Below, in pieces: positions 1 through 5,180 of a stretch of DNA of 5,419 nucleotides (position 1 is its first letter; every line of letters begins with the position of its first letter). Origin of the DNA: Gammaproteobacteria bacterium (GTDB lineage Bacteria > Pseudomonadota > Gammaproteobacteria > Pseudomonadales > JAUIKI01); assembly GCA_030430875.1 (NCBI GenBank), contig JAUIKI010000115.1, positions 1 to 5,419 on the forward strand. The letters run 5' to 3'. The translations under genes and the position numbers were made by a program. The notes under the pieces are model-generated. The model worked only from the letters and a program-made list of their open reading frames with translations, was not told where the DNA came from and searched no databases.

Positions 1-1
1 A

Positions 2-79
2 ATTTTCACATCTGGGTTAGATGGTAGTTTGATATTAAAAAATACCTATGAAATGCCAGCATATAAATTAAAAAAATAA
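2..79 (+). CDS. 3' end of an unidentified gene entering from the left (partial)
   Basis: Frame 2 is open from the left edge for 25 codons and ends in TAA at 77-79. It reads IFTSGLDGSLILKN followed by TYEMPAYKLKK, a plausible protein C-terminus with a lysine-rich tail. The other two plus-strand frames meet stops early (TAG at 25-27 and at 18-20). The gene would converge on the minus-strand Nudix gene, leaving a 26-base A/T-rich gap. I do not recognise the family from so short a tail, and 25 open codons can occur by chance, so this is a tentative call. No hairpin terminator is evident after the stop. Confidence 0.4.
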   Translation: MFTSGLDGSLILKNTYEMPAYKLKK

Positions 80-105
80 ATTCCAGTGAATCAAAATAGT
101 CTTTT

Positions 106-585
106 TTACTGCCTACGTGCCAGCCAATCTTTTACCGCCAAACCTGTGGCAAACGGCCAAGGCTTAAGCTCATTAATTAACACTGCTTTGAAATCGGCCA
201 ACTCTTCACCTAGAATCACTTTACCTGATCCGCGCAGATGAAAGGCGAGAATCAATTGATTCATTGGGAAAAATGAGTAATAACCAATGAAAGATTCCAA
301 AATTGCCGTTACACCCAACTCTTCTTTAACCTCACGAACGACAGCTTGATCAGGAGATTCACCTTTTTCCAAAAACCCTGTCACTAATCCAAACATCGAC
401 TCTGGCCAGCCTTGATTGCGCACCAAAATTACAGTCTCATCTATTTCCACAATAGCTGCAACTACCGGAACGGGATTATTCCAAAAAACAAATTGGCAAG
501 AAGCTGATGGACAATGCAAATTACCTTGATGCTCAGCATTACGAATCAATGATTCTCTGCACTGAGGACAGAAGCGATAGCTCAT
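106..585 (-). CDS. Zinc-ribbon Nudix hydrolase
   Basis: This is a predicted Mg-dependent Nudix pyrophosphohydrolase of 159 residues, probably cytoplasmic, that would cleave a nucleoside diphosphate linked to another group. An N-terminal zinc ribbon is visible as C6-P-Q-C9 and C25-x4-C30. The complete Nudix box runs from G70 to V92: G-x5-E76-x7-R84-E-V-K-E-E-L-G-V, with all metal-binding acidic residues present. A PWPF motif lies at 142-145 near the C-terminus, followed by ATGLAVKDWL. The ribbon-plus-Nudix layout recalls NudC NADH pyrophosphatase. However, this protein is much shorter than NudC, and the PWPF motif lies about 50 residues past the box instead of directly after it, so the substrate is open. 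I chose ATG at 585 because it overlaps the stop of the upstream MAPEG gene as ATGA, a classic coupling signal. A GTG at 597 would add four residues. It is the second gene of a two-gene operon. Confidence 0.88.
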   Translation of the reverse strand: MSYRFCPQCRESLIRNAEHQGNLHCPSASCQFVFWNNPVPVVAAIVEIDETVILVRNQGWPESMFGLVTGFLEKGESPDQAVVREVKEELGVTAILESFIGYYSFFPMNQLILAFHLRGSGKVILGEELADFKAVLINELKPWPFATGLAVKDWLARRQ

Positions 586-1010
586 GCCACAGCCCACTGG
601 ACCAAATCAGTAATTATCCAACCCATGATAATCAATTGCACTAAAAATGCTGTAAATCGCAGATGTACAATCAAGTGATGCACACTAATGAGATGCAGAA
701 ATGATTGGATGATACGTGCACCTAAAAACCAACAAGCCAATTGATCAGCCAACTCATGATGTTGTACAAAATTGGCCGTTAAAATAATAGCAGCAAATAC
801 TGGTAGCGTTTCTACACAATTCATGTGAGCACGGATGATTCGTTGATACCAAAGTGCTCCATGCGCTGTTGTGGCTGGAAATTCATCTGCTTTATAACGG
901 CCAGTTAATACATTTGCAACACGATATAAAACAAACACACTGAGTAAAAACAACGTCCAAGCAGCAAAACCAATGAGAGCAAATAATGATTCTGACAAGT
1001 TCATCTCCAT
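582..1010 (-). CDS. MAPEG-family integral membrane protein
   Basis: This 142-residue protein belongs to the MAPEG group (membrane-associated proteins in eicosanoid and glutathione metabolism), whose known members are small four-helix trimeric membrane enzymes, several using glutathione. About four hydrophobic segments are visible: roughly 8-32, 66-84, 90-110 and 116-140. The family signature is R60-A-H-M-N64-C-V-E67-T-L-P70-V-F72, giving the R-x3-N-x2-E pattern that in leukotriene C4 synthase contributes to glutathione binding. It is followed by the second family block A98-R99-I-I-Q-S-F. Bacterial members mostly have no known substrate, so glutathione use is inference. The ATG at 1010 has an AAGGGA ribosome site 8 bases upstream (1024-1019). 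A second ATG two codons later would sit almost on its own GGAG and is less likely. Its stop overlaps the Nudix start by four bases, and it is the first gene of the operon. Confidence 0.88.
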   Translation of the reverse strand: MEMNLSESLFALIGFAAWTLFLLSVFVLYRVANVLTGRYKADEFPATTAHGALWYQRIIRAHMNCVETLPVFAAIILTANFVQHHELADQLACWFLGARIIQSFLHLISVHHLIVHLRFTAFLVQLIIMGWIITDLVQWAVA

Positions 1011-1018
1011 AATGATAT

Positions 1019-1024
1019 TCCCTT
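1019..1024 (-). promoter_or_regulatory. Ribosome binding site of the MAPEG gene
   Basis: On the minus strand the bases read AAGGGA, with eight bases between its end and the ATG at 1010. This supports that ATG over the in-frame ATG two codons later. Confidence 0.65.
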
Positions 1025-1046
1025 TTTATTTTATGATTGAATAAAA

Positions 1047-1068
1047 ACTATCACGAATATTTGATAGT
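1047..1068. promoter_or_regulatory. 22-bp inverted repeat, candidate operator of the MAPEG-Nudix operon
   Basis: A perfect 7-bp inverted repeat, ACTATCA at 1047-1053 and TGATAGT at 1062-1068, is separated by 8 bases. The arm centres are 15 bp apart, about one and a half helical turns. It lies 37-58 bases upstream of the MAPEG start and overlaps the candidate promoter of that gene, where a repressor would block polymerase. There is no T-tract, so it is not a terminator. The cognate regulator is not in this window. Confidence 0.4.
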
Positions 1069-1078
1069 ACGCAATAAC
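1051..1078 (-). promoter_or_regulatory. Candidate sigma-70 promoter of the MAPEG-Nudix operon
   Basis: On the minus strand a TTGCGT box (1078-1073) is followed after 16 bases by GATAGT (1056-1051 by my count, one base uncertain). Each hexamer matches the sigma-70 consensus at four of six positions. The start point would fall roughly 35 bases before the MAPEG ATG, a normal leader length. The spacer and -10 region are largely covered by the inverted repeat at 1047-1068. The match is moderate and the region is AT-rich, so this is a suggestion. Confidence 0.25.
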
Positions 1079-1387
1079 GAACATGATGGAAAGTTGTTTT
1101 ATGCTACTCCACACTTACCTATAACAACAAAATTAATTTCCAATAATCTTGTAAAACAAGCATAGTGGCTATCAATTACGCTAGTAAGTCATAGTAATGC
1201 AATTTAATCGAGTCATTAAATACTGAATTAATAAGTAATCTAAAAAATACCATTCAAGCAGCTCAGAAAACCCTTCATCGCAGAGTATAGAAAAAATCTC
1301 ACTTTTAACTCTTCGATGAGCTAATTTAATATGTAGGGAATTGTAAAATAAAAAATATAAACCAAATGCTGTCATCGGCATTTAATT

Positions 1388-1392
1388 GAGGT
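1388..1392 (+). promoter_or_regulatory. Ribosome binding site of the DUF1269-like gene
   Basis: GAGGT ends seven bases before the ATG at 1400, which is good spacing and supports this start. Confidence 0.65.
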
Positions 1393-1399
1393 TATTAAC

Positions 1400-1942
1400 A
1401 TGAAACGGTTCTACTATTTATCTGACAATATTAAACTAACTGAGAAAATATCAGAAAGGTTACACGCTTCTGGAATCAACGATTGGCATTTTCATGTGTT
1501 AAGCAAAGATGAAGCCGGCCTTAGAACTCATCATATACATTCAGCCAATTATTTTCAGTTGTATGACGTTGTTCACTCAGGAGAACGTGGAGCTCTAGCA
1601 GGAATAGTTGTTGGCATCATCGCAGCAATTGCCACACTGATTTTTCAACCATTTGGTGACACACTCGGAATTGGACTACTAGCATTAATTATTGCCGTCA
1701 TTACCATGTTTGGCGCATGGGTTGGTGGACTTTTAGGAATCAGCACTGAAAATTATAAAATTGCTCAATTTCATGGTGATATTGAACGTGGTAACTATTT
1801 ACTTATGATCGACATTCAACCACAGCAAGAGAAAAAATTAAGAAAGCTAATGCGAGAAAATTTTTCAAATGCCAAATTAATGGGAGAAGACACTACTTTC
1901 ACTAACCCATTCAAACCATCAAAACATTTGTTGGGGCACTGA
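1400..1942 (+). CDS. Two-helix membrane protein, DUF1269-like
   Basis: This 180-residue protein of unknown function resembles a gammaproteobacterial family usually annotated as a DUF1269-type or hypothetical membrane protein, and sometimes loosely as a magnesium transporter. The soluble N-terminal part (1-60) begins KRFYYLSDNI and contains the conserved-looking HFHVLSKDEAGL stretch (30-41) and HIHSAN (45-50). Next come G61-E-R-G-A and a hydrophobic pair at about 64-84 and 87-113. These are rich in glycine and small residues, with a tight turn around QPFGD (83-87), suggesting helix packing in the inner membrane. The C-terminal soluble part (114-180) includes G131-N-Y-L-L-M-I-D-I, a likely beta strand. 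The layout of soluble-membrane-soluble is typical of the group; no catalytic residue is evident. It stands as a single transcription unit: GAGGT precedes the start and a strong terminator follows about 60 bases after the stop. Confidence 0.75.
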   Translation: MKRFYYLSDNIKLTEKISERLHASGINDWHFHVLSKDEAGLRTHHIHSANYFQLYDVVHSGERGALAGIVVGIIAAIATLIFQPFGDTLGIGLLALIIAVITMFGAWVGGLLGISTENYKIAQFHGDIERGNYLLMIDIQPQQEKKLRKLMRENFSNAKLMGEDTTFTNPFKPSKHLLGH

Positions 1943-2004
1943 AAATTAAAAGCGGAAAGAATCAGCAGAAATCCACAACAAATTTGACGTTTCTCCTCAA
2001 GTCT

Positions 2005-2030
2005 GGCGGCCCTTTGTGGGCCGTCTTTTT
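2005..2030 (+). terminator. Rho-independent terminator after the DUF1269-like gene
   Basis: An 8-bp stem GGCGGCCC (2005-2012) pairs with GGGCCGTC (2018-2025), including one G-T pair. The loop is TTTGT and the stem is followed by five T residues at 2026-2030. It is very GC-rich against an AT-rich surround. It lies 62 bases downstream of the stop at 1942 and points the same way. The opposite strand lacks a T-tract after the stem, so it probably works on the plus strand only. Confidence 0.88.
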
Positions 2031-2100
2031 AATATCCCGCTCTCATTATGCAAACTTCTTAGAACAATCACATCAAAATTGTTTCACTGCTTCTCGTTGC

Positions 2101-2123
2101 AAAAAAACCACTCTCACTATGGT
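2101..2123 (-). terminator. Weak candidate terminator of the DUF1304 gene
   Basis: On the minus strand ACCA (2123-2120) can pair with TGGT (2110-2107) around a 9-base loop, followed directly by seven T residues (2107-2101). A T-G pair could extend the stem to 5 bp. The hairpin overlaps the TAG stop at 2119-2117. The T-tract is good but the stem is short, so efficiency is doubtful. Confidence 0.3.
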
Positions 2124-2485
2124 GAAAAATAAACCAACAACAATGCAATGATAGCCGGCATGGCTTGCACAAAAAAGATCTTTCGATTAACTGTCAGCGC
2201 ACCATAAACTCCAGCAATCACCACACACCCTAAAAAAAATAGTTTAACGGCATAACCAGAAGCACCAAGATACAACCCCCAAATTAGTCCTGCCGCTAAA
2301 AATCCATTATAAAGTCCTTGATTTGCCGCTAGTGACTTTGACTCATCAGCAAATGTTTTTGACAGATTAAACACTTTTAAGCCAAGCGGTTTATTCCAAA
2401 AAAACATTTCTAACACAAGGAAGTAGATATGCAAAAATGCAACTAAACCAACAAAATAAGCCTCGAATGATATTAAAATATTCAT
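2117..2485 (-). CDS. DUF1304 family membrane protein
   Basis: This 122-residue integral membrane protein is recognisable as DUF1304, a widespread bacterial family of unknown function. About four hydrophobic segments are visible: 4-26, 58-76, 80-98 and 103-120. Family-typical stretches are the first helix with H19-I-Y-F-L-V-L-E-M, then ANQGLYNGFLAAG (54-66), FLGCVVIAGVYGA (84-96) and R101-K-I-F-F-V-Q-A-M-P-A-I (101-112). Length and motif order are normal for the family, and no break is seen. The ATG at 2485 has AGGGA six bases upstream. The gene is monocistronic and divergent from nagZ; its stop lies in a short hairpin with a T-tract. No pathway can be assigned: the neighbours give no clue beyond a shared membrane or envelope theme. 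Confidence 0.88.
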   Translation of the reverse strand: MNILISFEAYFVGLVAFLHIYFLVLEMFFWNKPLGLKVFNLSKTFADESKSLAANQGLYNGFLAAGLIWGLYLGASGYAVKLFFLGCVVIAGVYGALTVNRKIFFVQAMPAIIALLLVYFSP

Positions 2486-2491
2486 AAAAAA

Positions 2492-2496
2492 TCCCT
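2492..2496 (-). promoter_or_regulatory. Ribosome binding site of the DUF1304 gene
   Basis: On the minus strand AGGGA is followed by six T residues and then the ATG at 2485, which is close to ideal spacing. Confidence 0.65.
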
Positions 2497-2516
2497 ATTT
2501 ATTGCTTGATTGTGGC

Positions 2517-2522
2517 ATCATA
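2517..2522 (-). promoter_or_regulatory. Candidate -10 box for the DUF1304 gene
   Basis: The minus strand reads TATGAT, five of six against TATAAT, about 32 bases before the ATG at 2485. The only hexamer at 17-bp spacing is TGTTTT, a weak -35 (near 2545-2540). A 5-bp inverted repeat at 2535-2556 covers the -35 region and could assist or block binding. Confidence 0.3.
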
Positions 2523-2534
2523 ACTTTTTTGCCC

Positions 2535-2556
2535 GCAGTAAAACAGAAAAAACTGC
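2535..2556. repeat. Short inverted repeat upstream of the DUF1304 gene
   Basis: GCAGT (2535-2539) and ACTGC (2552-2556) form a 5-bp inverted repeat around 12 A-rich bases. It overlaps the -35 region of the candidate DUF1304 promoter. Five-base arms are short enough to occur by chance. Confidence 0.25.
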
Positions 2557-2675
2557 TTTACTATCCCATCACTATGTATAAGCATGATTTTTTTCAGCCA
2601 TCATTAGCAAGCACACAGCACTAAATCATAACGGATAATGGCTAGTTGAAACTCAGCAACATTAACATACCCCTA

Positions 2676-2710
2676 GTCTATTTCTGAAAATCAATCGAAT
2701 TTTGATAGAC
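2676..2710 (+). repeat. Imperfect hairpin upstream of nagZ
   Basis: The outer arms GTCTAT (2676-2681) and ATAGAC (2705-2710) pair perfectly over 6 bp. The inner arms AAAAT (2687-2691) and ATTTT (2699-2703) pair over 5 bp. The two helices are separated by an asymmetric bulge (five bases left, one base right), and the loop is CAATCGA. It ends 65 bases before the nagZ ATG. It may be a DNA operator or, if transcription starts upstream, a leader RNA structure. Confidence 0.35.
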
Positions 2711-2762
2711 AAGTGTAGATTTTTATTGCTCAAATGACTATCCTAACAGATCGTTTTTCATC

Positions 2763-2767
2763 AGGGT
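2763..2767 (+). promoter_or_regulatory. Ribosome binding site that decides the nagZ start
   Basis: AGGGT ends eight bases before ATG 2776, a normal spacing. The in-frame TTG at 2770 would leave only two bases, so the ATG is preferred. Confidence 0.6.
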
Positions 2768-2775
2768 AATTGGTT

Positions 2776-3816
2776 ATGACTTCTGGTCCATTAATGTGTG
2801 ACATTAACGGCTTATCATTGAGCAGACAGGAAACTGAATGTCTAGAAAACCCGTTAATTGGAGGACTCATATTATTTAGCCGTAATTATGAATCACCTTC
2901 TCAACTAAAAGAGCTAACCCACTCAATTCGCGAGATCAGGCATGATTTATTAATATCCGTTGATCATGAAGGTGGTCGTGTTCAGCGCTTCAAAACAGGA
3001 TTTACTACCATTCCACCCATGCAACTATTAGGGAAATTTTATCAAAACGCCCCTGATCAAGGATTACAACTTGCCAAGAATTGCGGATGGCTTTTAGCCA
3101 GCGAGCTATTGCAATATCAAATTGATTTTAGCTTCACCCCTGTGCTCGACCTAGACTACCAAACTAGCCAAGTTATTGGTGATCGTGCATTTTCAAGTAA
3201 TCCGAAAATAGTTATTGAAGTCGCCAACGCATTGATTAATGGCATGCATGAAGCCGGCATGGCAGCCACTGGAAAGCATTTTCCAGGCCACGGCTTTATT
3301 GCCGCAGACTCACACACCGACATCCCCATTGATCACCGATCTTTGGCAGAAATCAGCGCTGCTGATTTACGTCCATTTCAAGCATTAATCCAACAAAGGA
3401 ACTCTCCTGGACTACAAGGAATCATGCCTGCTCACGTTATCTATCCGGCTGTTGACGAACTGCCCGCTGGATTTTCCAGCATTTGGCTGCAACGCATTTT
3501 GCGTAATGAGTTAGGCTTTCAAGGCGTCATTTTTAGTGACGATTTAAGCATGGCAGGTGCTAGTCAAATAGGTGACATGAAACAGCGCGTCAAAGCAGCA
3601 CTGGATGCTGGGTGTGACATGATCTTAGTTTGCAACCAACCCAACTGCCTTGACGATGTGTTAGATTTTATGAAAAAAATCACCTTAAAGAAATCTGATA
3701 ATTTAACATTGATGCAAGGAAAGTTTAACATGAACTCCAAAGCATTATTAGAAAACAACCGTTGGCTTGAAACACGCGAACAATTAGCCAACCTTAACAA
3801 CCTCTTTCTATCATGA
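2776..3816 (+). CDS. nagZ: Beta-N-acetylglucosaminidase NagZ (GH3)
   Basis: NagZ is a cytoplasmic glycoside hydrolase family 3 enzyme. It removes GlcNAc from GlcNAc-anhydroMurNAc peptides during peptidoglycan recycling, yielding the anhydroMurNAc-peptides that signal beta-lactamase induction where AmpR/AmpC exist. The protein has 346 residues, close to the short single-domain gammaproteobacterial form, and has no signal peptide. Visible motifs are NPLIGGLILFSRNY near the N-terminus, VDHEGGRVQRF (substrate pocket), KHFPGHG (167-173) and the mobile-loop D178-S-H180, with H180 the expected acid/base of the NagZ dyad. The nucleophile motif S254-D255-D256-L-S-M has D255 as the expected nucleophile. 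All catalytic elements are intact. The start is ATG 2776, set by AGGGT eight bases upstream; an in-frame TTG at 2770 is too close to that site. The TGA stop overlaps the ATG of the downstream channel gene by four bases. I find no confident promoter in the 290-base gap upstream. Confidence 0.96.
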   Translation: MTSGPLMCDINGLSLSRQETECLENPLIGGLILFSRNYESPSQLKELTHSIREIRHDLLISVDHEGGRVQRFKTGFTTIPPMQLLGKFYQNAPDQGLQLAKNCGWLLASELLQYQIDFSFTPVLDLDYQTSQVIGDRAFSSNPKIVIEVANALINGMHEAGMAATGKHFPGHGFIAADSHTDIPIDHRSLAEISAADLRPFQALIQQRNSPGLQGIMPAHVIYPAVDELPAGFSSIWLQRILRNELGFQGVIFSDDLSMAGASQIGDMKQRVKAALDAGCDMILVCNQPNCLDDVLDFMKKITLKKSDNLTLMQGKFNMNSKALLENNRWLETREQLANLNNLFLS

Positions 3817-4928
3817 TAAAAAAGCTCAATGATTTTTTAGCCGCATACGGCCTCGGCAATGACAGCGGTATTTATATTATCCAAGTATTTGTCATCGTTT
3901 TTCTAACAGTTCTTGCAAATTTTATCGCACAAATTATTCTAAAACAATTTACTAAGCATTTATCCAAAACGAAAAACATTTGGGACGATGCACTATTGAA
4001 TGCTGCTAAAATGCCAATAACAGTTTTCATCTGGGTCATTGGCATCAGCTGGGCTGCTGAAATAATTGCAGAAATTTCTGACGCCGTGCTGTTTGAAGCT
4101 ATTACACCTGCTCGAAAAGTCAGTATTATTTTCATTCTTGCCTGGTTTTTAGTTAGAGCTATCAGAGAAGTCGAAATTTATTCGGTTTCACCTGATTACC
4201 TGAAAAAACCACTGGATGAAACCACAGCATCGGCCATGAGTAAATTACTCAAAGTGTCGATCATGATTACTGCAGCACTAGTTACACTGCAAACACTTGG
4301 CTACAGTATTTCAGGAGTCTTAGCATTTGGTGGAATTGGTGGCATTGCCGTTGGCTTTGCCGCAAAAGATTTATTAGCCAATTTTTTTGGCAGCATCATG
4401 GTCTATCTCGACAGACCGTTTGTTGTAGGTGACTGGGTTCGCTCACCTGATAAAAATATTGAAGGAACCGTTGAGCATATTGGCTGGCGCTTAACACGAA
4501 TTCGCACTTTTGATAAACGACCACTTTACGTCCCAAACGCAACATTCACGAGTATTTCTGTTGAAAACCCTTCAAGAATGACAAACCGCAGAATTTATGA
4601 AACCATCGGTTTGCGCTATGACGATATTAACAAGTTACCTGCTATTATTTCTGATATAAAAGCTATGCTGATGGAACATCCATCTATTGATCAAACCACC
4701 ACAATGATTATCAACTTTAACACCTTTGCCGCATCATCTTTAGATTTCTTTATCTACACTTTCACCAAAACCACTAACTGGATTGAATATCACGAAATCA
4801 AACAAGATGTGCTGTTCAAAATCAGCGAGATCATTACAGCTCATCATGCTGAAATTGCTTTCCCAACCTCAACGGTGCATTTACCGGATACGATAACCAT
4901 TGAACCAACCAAAGACAGCACACTCTGA
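3813..4928 (+). CDS. ynaI: YnaI-like MscS-family mechanosensitive channel
   Basis: This 371-residue inner-membrane channel should open under membrane tension to release solutes during osmotic downshift. Hydrophobic segments lie at about 20-43, 67-88, 101-118 and 145-162. The pore-lining helix (about 165-199) contains G173-G-I-G-G-I-A-V-G-F-A-A-K-D186 and N190-F-F-G-S-I-M-V-Y-L-D-R-P-F. Next is the cytosolic MscS beta domain, with V205-G-D-W-V-R-S-P-D and the strongly YnaI-like IEGTVEHIGWR, RPLYVPNATF and ISVENPSRMTNRRIYETIGLRY, then the alpha/beta domain with FAFPTS-like IAFPTSTVH near 348. Five helices and this motif set match E. coli YnaI better than the three-helix MscS; I judged this from memory, not by alignment. 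The start ATG overlaps the nagZ TGA as ATGA and lacks a ribosome site of its own, so translation is probably coupled to nagZ. No clear terminator follows. Confidence 0.9.
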   Translation: MIKKLNDFLAAYGLGNDSGIYIIQVFVIVFLTVLANFIAQIILKQFTKHLSKTKNIWDDALLNAAKMPITVFIWVIGISWAAEIIAEISDAVLFEAITPARKVSIIFILAWFLVRAIREVEIYSVSPDYLKKPLDETTASAMSKLLKVSIMITAALVTLQTLGYSISGVLAFGGIGGIAVGFAAKDLLANFFGSIMVYLDRPFVVGDWVRSPDKNIEGTVEHIGWRLTRIRTFDKRPLYVPNATFTSISVENPSRMTNRRIYETIGLRYDDINKLPAIISDIKAMLMEHPSIDQTTTMIINFNTFAASSLDFFIYTFTKTTNWIEYHEIKQDVLFKISEIITAHHAEIAFPTSTVHLPDTITIEPTKDSTL

Positions 4929-5180
4929 AATCTTTGACGTAAAAAGCAAGGAAAGAAAAATTTAAATAATATTCCTAGGGTTCGTATTACAGTGCCTAAA
5001 TGTATGGCTTACTCAAGCTTGATATCTAGGATGCGAGAAAATCAACGGTGAGTTCTTACAGTAATCGACAATCATTGCAATATTTCTAGTCTTTTTAGCC
5101 GAATCATCGCGGTAAATTTTATTTTTTATTTCATTGAGCTTAAACATATTTTAAATAATCAGCTAATGCAATAGCACCTA
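4929..5180. other. Gap between convergent genes
   Basis: These 252 AT-rich bases separate the 3' ends of the channel gene and ptsP. I see no reading frame of note and no hairpin with a T-tract on either strand. The structures present are a 10-bp palindrome centred on CAAGCTTG (5013-5022) and a loose AGGAA/TTCCT pair (4949-4976), neither convincing as a terminator. Confidence 0.5.

Larger units (their letters stand above)
1011..1399. other. Divergent intergenic region without a supported gene
   Basis: This 389-base stretch separates the minus-strand MAPEG-Nudix operon from the plus-strand membrane-protein gene, so it should contain both promoters. On the left it holds the palindrome and candidate promoter described separately. 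On the right, TATAAA at 1356-1361 is a good -10 hexamer for the 1400 gene, but I find no matching -35 at 16-18 bp. A small hairpin, CTTG-TAAAA-CAAG, sits at 1148-1160 and has no T-tract. A 66-codon minus-strand reading frame at 1181-1381 has no ribosome site and no recognisable protein content. Confidence 0.6.

Noticed and set aside
582..597. GTG start at 597 for the Nudix gene
   Set aside because: It adds only MGCG before the ATG and loses the ATGA overlap with the upstream gene, which explains coupled translation better.
1181..1381. 66-codon minus-strand reading frame between the MAPEG and DUF1269-like genes
   Set aside because: It has no ribosome site before its ATG and no recognisable family. 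It also occupies the region that must hold the promoter of the plus-strand gene, so a chance open frame in AT-rich DNA is more likely.
2770..2775. TTG start at 2770 for nagZ
   Set aside because: It is only two bases from the AGGGT site, while ATG 2776 has normal spacing and gives the usual NagZ N-terminus.
3564..3800. Minus-strand reading frame inside nagZ
   Set aside because: It lies wholly within a well-supported gene in antisense and has no family features.
3872..4135. Minus-strand reading frame inside the channel gene
   Set aside because: It is antisense to a clear MscS-family gene. Its hydrophobic look comes from the membrane-segment codons on the other strand.
1983..4940. TTTGACGT repeated after the stops of the DUF1269-like and channel genes (1983-1990 and 4933-4940)
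   Set aside because: It is a single 8-mer match with unlike flanks and no structural context, consistent with chance.
4949..4976. AGGAA/TTCCT hairpin as terminator of the channel gene
   Set aside because: The stem is 5 bp with an 18-base loop and no T-tract follows.
5013..5022. 10-bp palindrome TCAAGCTTGA between the convergent genes
   Set aside because: Several palindromes of this length are expected by chance in 5.4 kb and it has no promoter context.
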